Origin: an uncultured Prevotella sp. | Lineage (GTDB): Bacteria; Bacteroidota; Bacteroidia; Bacteroidales; Bacteroidaceae | Reading direction: 5' to 3' | DNA length: 64,000 bases | Assembly: GCA_900319905.1 (NCBI GenBank) | Contig: ONQB01000003.1 | Span: 122,156 to 186,155, forward strand | Shown: one piece after another, positions 63,029 to 64,000 of the stretch | How the letters are laid out: the number at the start of each line of letters is the position of its first letter | Position numbering within the stretch: position 1 is the first letter of the stretch | Program-made: the position numbers and the translations under genes | Notes under the pieces: generated by a model | The model's database searches: none | The model's input: only the letters and a program-made list of their open reading frames with translations | What the model was told of the DNA's origin: nothing

Positions 63029-64000
63029 GTTCTACATAAGGCACACAGAAGAGCTTGACAGGTTGTTTAGAATTTCAAACAATCTGTACAACCAGGCTCT
63101 GTATCTGTTCCGTCAGCAGCTGGATGCCGACGGTACGTGGCTGTGGTATAATGACATGGATAAGCTCATGAAAAAGACCACTAACCTCGAAGGCGAGTGC
63201 AACTACAAGTTGCTGAAATCTCAATGCTCTCAGCAGGTTCTGCGTGTTCTCGATAAGAATATCAAGGCTTTTTGCAAGAGTATAAAGGATTGGAAGAAAC
63301 ATCCCGAGAAATACAAAGGCATGCCAAAGATGCCTCATTATCGAAAGCGTGGAGGTATGTTCAACTTGTATTACACCAATCAGTCATGCAGTATTAAGGA
63401 TGGAAGAATCCGACTTGCCAAGGATTTACTCGTTGCTATCCCGCAATGGGAGAAATACGGCGATAATCTAAAGTCGGTGCACCAGGTGCGTTTGCTGCCC
63501 AACTACCGTAACATTAAGGTTGAGATTGTTTATGAAAAGGAAATAGAGCAAGCCGATGTAGATAAGGCGAAATATGCTTCTATCGACCTTGGACTTGATA
63601 ATCTTGCTACGATGGTTACGTCTGAAGGCTGCACGATTTATAGCGGCAAATATCTCAAATCTTACAATAACCACTTTAACAAAACGCTCTCTCACTTGCA
63701 GTCTATCAAGAGTCTGCAAGGCATAAAGCGAACGACAAGAAGAATCACTCGTATGTACGACAAACGAGACCGCTATTTTGAGGACGCCTTTCAGAAGGTT
63801 AGCCGTCAGATTGTCGATACACTTGTGCGGAACCGCATAGGAACGCTGGTTGTAGGCTACAATGCCGGATGGAAACAAAACTCCGACATGGGCAAGAAGA
63901 GCAATCAAAAGTTTGTTCAGATGCCTTTTGCGAGACTGGCAGACTATCTCCGCTATAAGTGCGAGATGATTGGAATTAAGTTCATTATGCACGAGGAAAG
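63012..64000 (+). CDS. tnpB: RNA-guided endonuclease TnpB, C-terminus outside window
   Basis: The frame starts at ATG 63012 (MRLVYKFYIRHTEELDRL) and is open to the last base of the window, about 329 codons. The N-terminal helical region with LYNQALYLFRQQL is typical. The RuvC-I Asp is in ASIDLGLDNLATMV (near residue 190), and the window ends at RuvC-II Glu in FIMHEE (near 328). The zinc-binding CxxC and the RuvC-III Asp lie beyond the window, so it cannot be seen whether the protein is active. A reRNA would be expected after its 3' end, also outside. Confidence 0.9.
   Translation, partial: MRLVYKFYIRHTEELDRLFRISNNLYNQALYLFRQQLDADGTWLWYNDMDKLMKKTTNLEGECNYKLLKSQCSQQVLRVLDKNIKAFCKSIKDWKKHPEKYKGMPKMPHYRKRGGMFNLYYTNQSCSIKDGRIRLAKDLLVAIPQWEKYGDNLKSVHQVRLLPNYRNIKVEIVYEKEIEQADVDKAKYASIDLGLDNLATMVTSEGCTIYSGKYLKSYNNHFNKTLSHLQSIKSLQGIKRTTRRITRMYDKRDRYFEDAFQKVSRQIVDTLVRNRIGTLVVGYNAGWKQNSDMGKKSNQKFVQMPFARLADYLRYKCEMIGIKFIMHEE

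Larger units (their letters stand above)
62426..64000 (+). mobile_element. IS607-family element (tnpA + tnpB), right end outside window
   Basis: The two genes are arranged as in other IS607 elements. The left boundary is not clear: no inverted repeat is visible, which is normal for this family, and it probably lies between the stop codon at 62375 and the tnpA start. The tnpB gene is cut by the window end. Confidence 0.85.

Overview
The window looks like a chromosomal segment of a member of the Bacteroidales, most likely Prevotellaceae. The reasons are: most promoters carry the Bacteroidota -7 box TAnnTTTG; the proteins include families typical of the group (fused SecDF, long three-domain IspG, PorZ of type IX secretion, DUF4252, DUF4254, DUF4294, DUF2264); and most genes are GC-rich housekeeping genes separated by AT-richer intergenic DNA full of short dispersed repeats. 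No rRNA operon, prophage or CRISPR array is present.

Layout. 1-8 kb: the 3' part of mutS, an AAA ATPase, and a leftward operon of DUF4252 protein, ECF sigma factor, putative anti-sigma factor and second DUF4252 protein, followed by about 1.5 kb of repeats with no gene. 8-13.2 kb: a rightward run with a hypothetical gene, rpoN, a PAP2-like membrane protein, purE and ispG. 13.5-20.3 kb: tRNA-Arg with its terminator, then leftward genes (SGNH hydrolase, secDF, endonuclease/exonuclease/phosphatase, rhomboid protease). 20.4-28 kb: an HU protein, a DUF4294 protein, a likely GNAT toxin-antitoxin pair, leuS, a YitT-type protein, rdgB, and a GxxExxY gene behind a large inverted repeat. 28-33.1 kb: porZ between two related polytopic membrane protein genes, the first broken by a stop codon and a frameshift.

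At 33.29-33.50 kb a gene-free stretch carries three perfect and three near-perfect DnaA boxes beside AT-rich DNA. In the lines I counted by hand, the + strand changes from C-rich on the left to G-rich on the right at this point, so this is probably the chromosomal replication origin (oriC). 33.7-41.9 kb: envelope genes (glycosyltransferase family 9, DUF4254), fatty acid synthesis with RNase III (acpP, fabF, rnc), pyrE, argH and a small lipoprotein, then a leftward tRNA-Gln. 42.2-44.9 kb: a secreted surface protein whose signal peptide is interrupted by a run of 12 G that puts it out of frame, a probable phase-variation switch, followed by a small protein and a strong terminator.

45.5-47.9 kb: leftward C1-family peptidase lipoprotein, prmC and recX, divergent from a U32 peptidase gene across a 75-bp palindrome in which each arm is also a promoter. 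48-55 kb: a SufE-like protein, an RNA methyltransferase, a family 2 glycosyltransferase, sucC-sucD and a second AAA ATPase. 55-62.4 kb: envelope enzymes (a family 39 glycosyltransferase, a DUF2264 protein, an LpxL-like acyltransferase, an LTA-synthase-like sulfatase). The right end enters an IS607-family element with tnpA and the start of tnpB, cut by the window edge.

The best candidates for undescribed biology are the poly-G switch, the oriC, the palindromic divergent promoter, the inverted-repeat cassette with the GxxExxY gene, and several dispersed repeat families, one of which has terminal inverted repeats.
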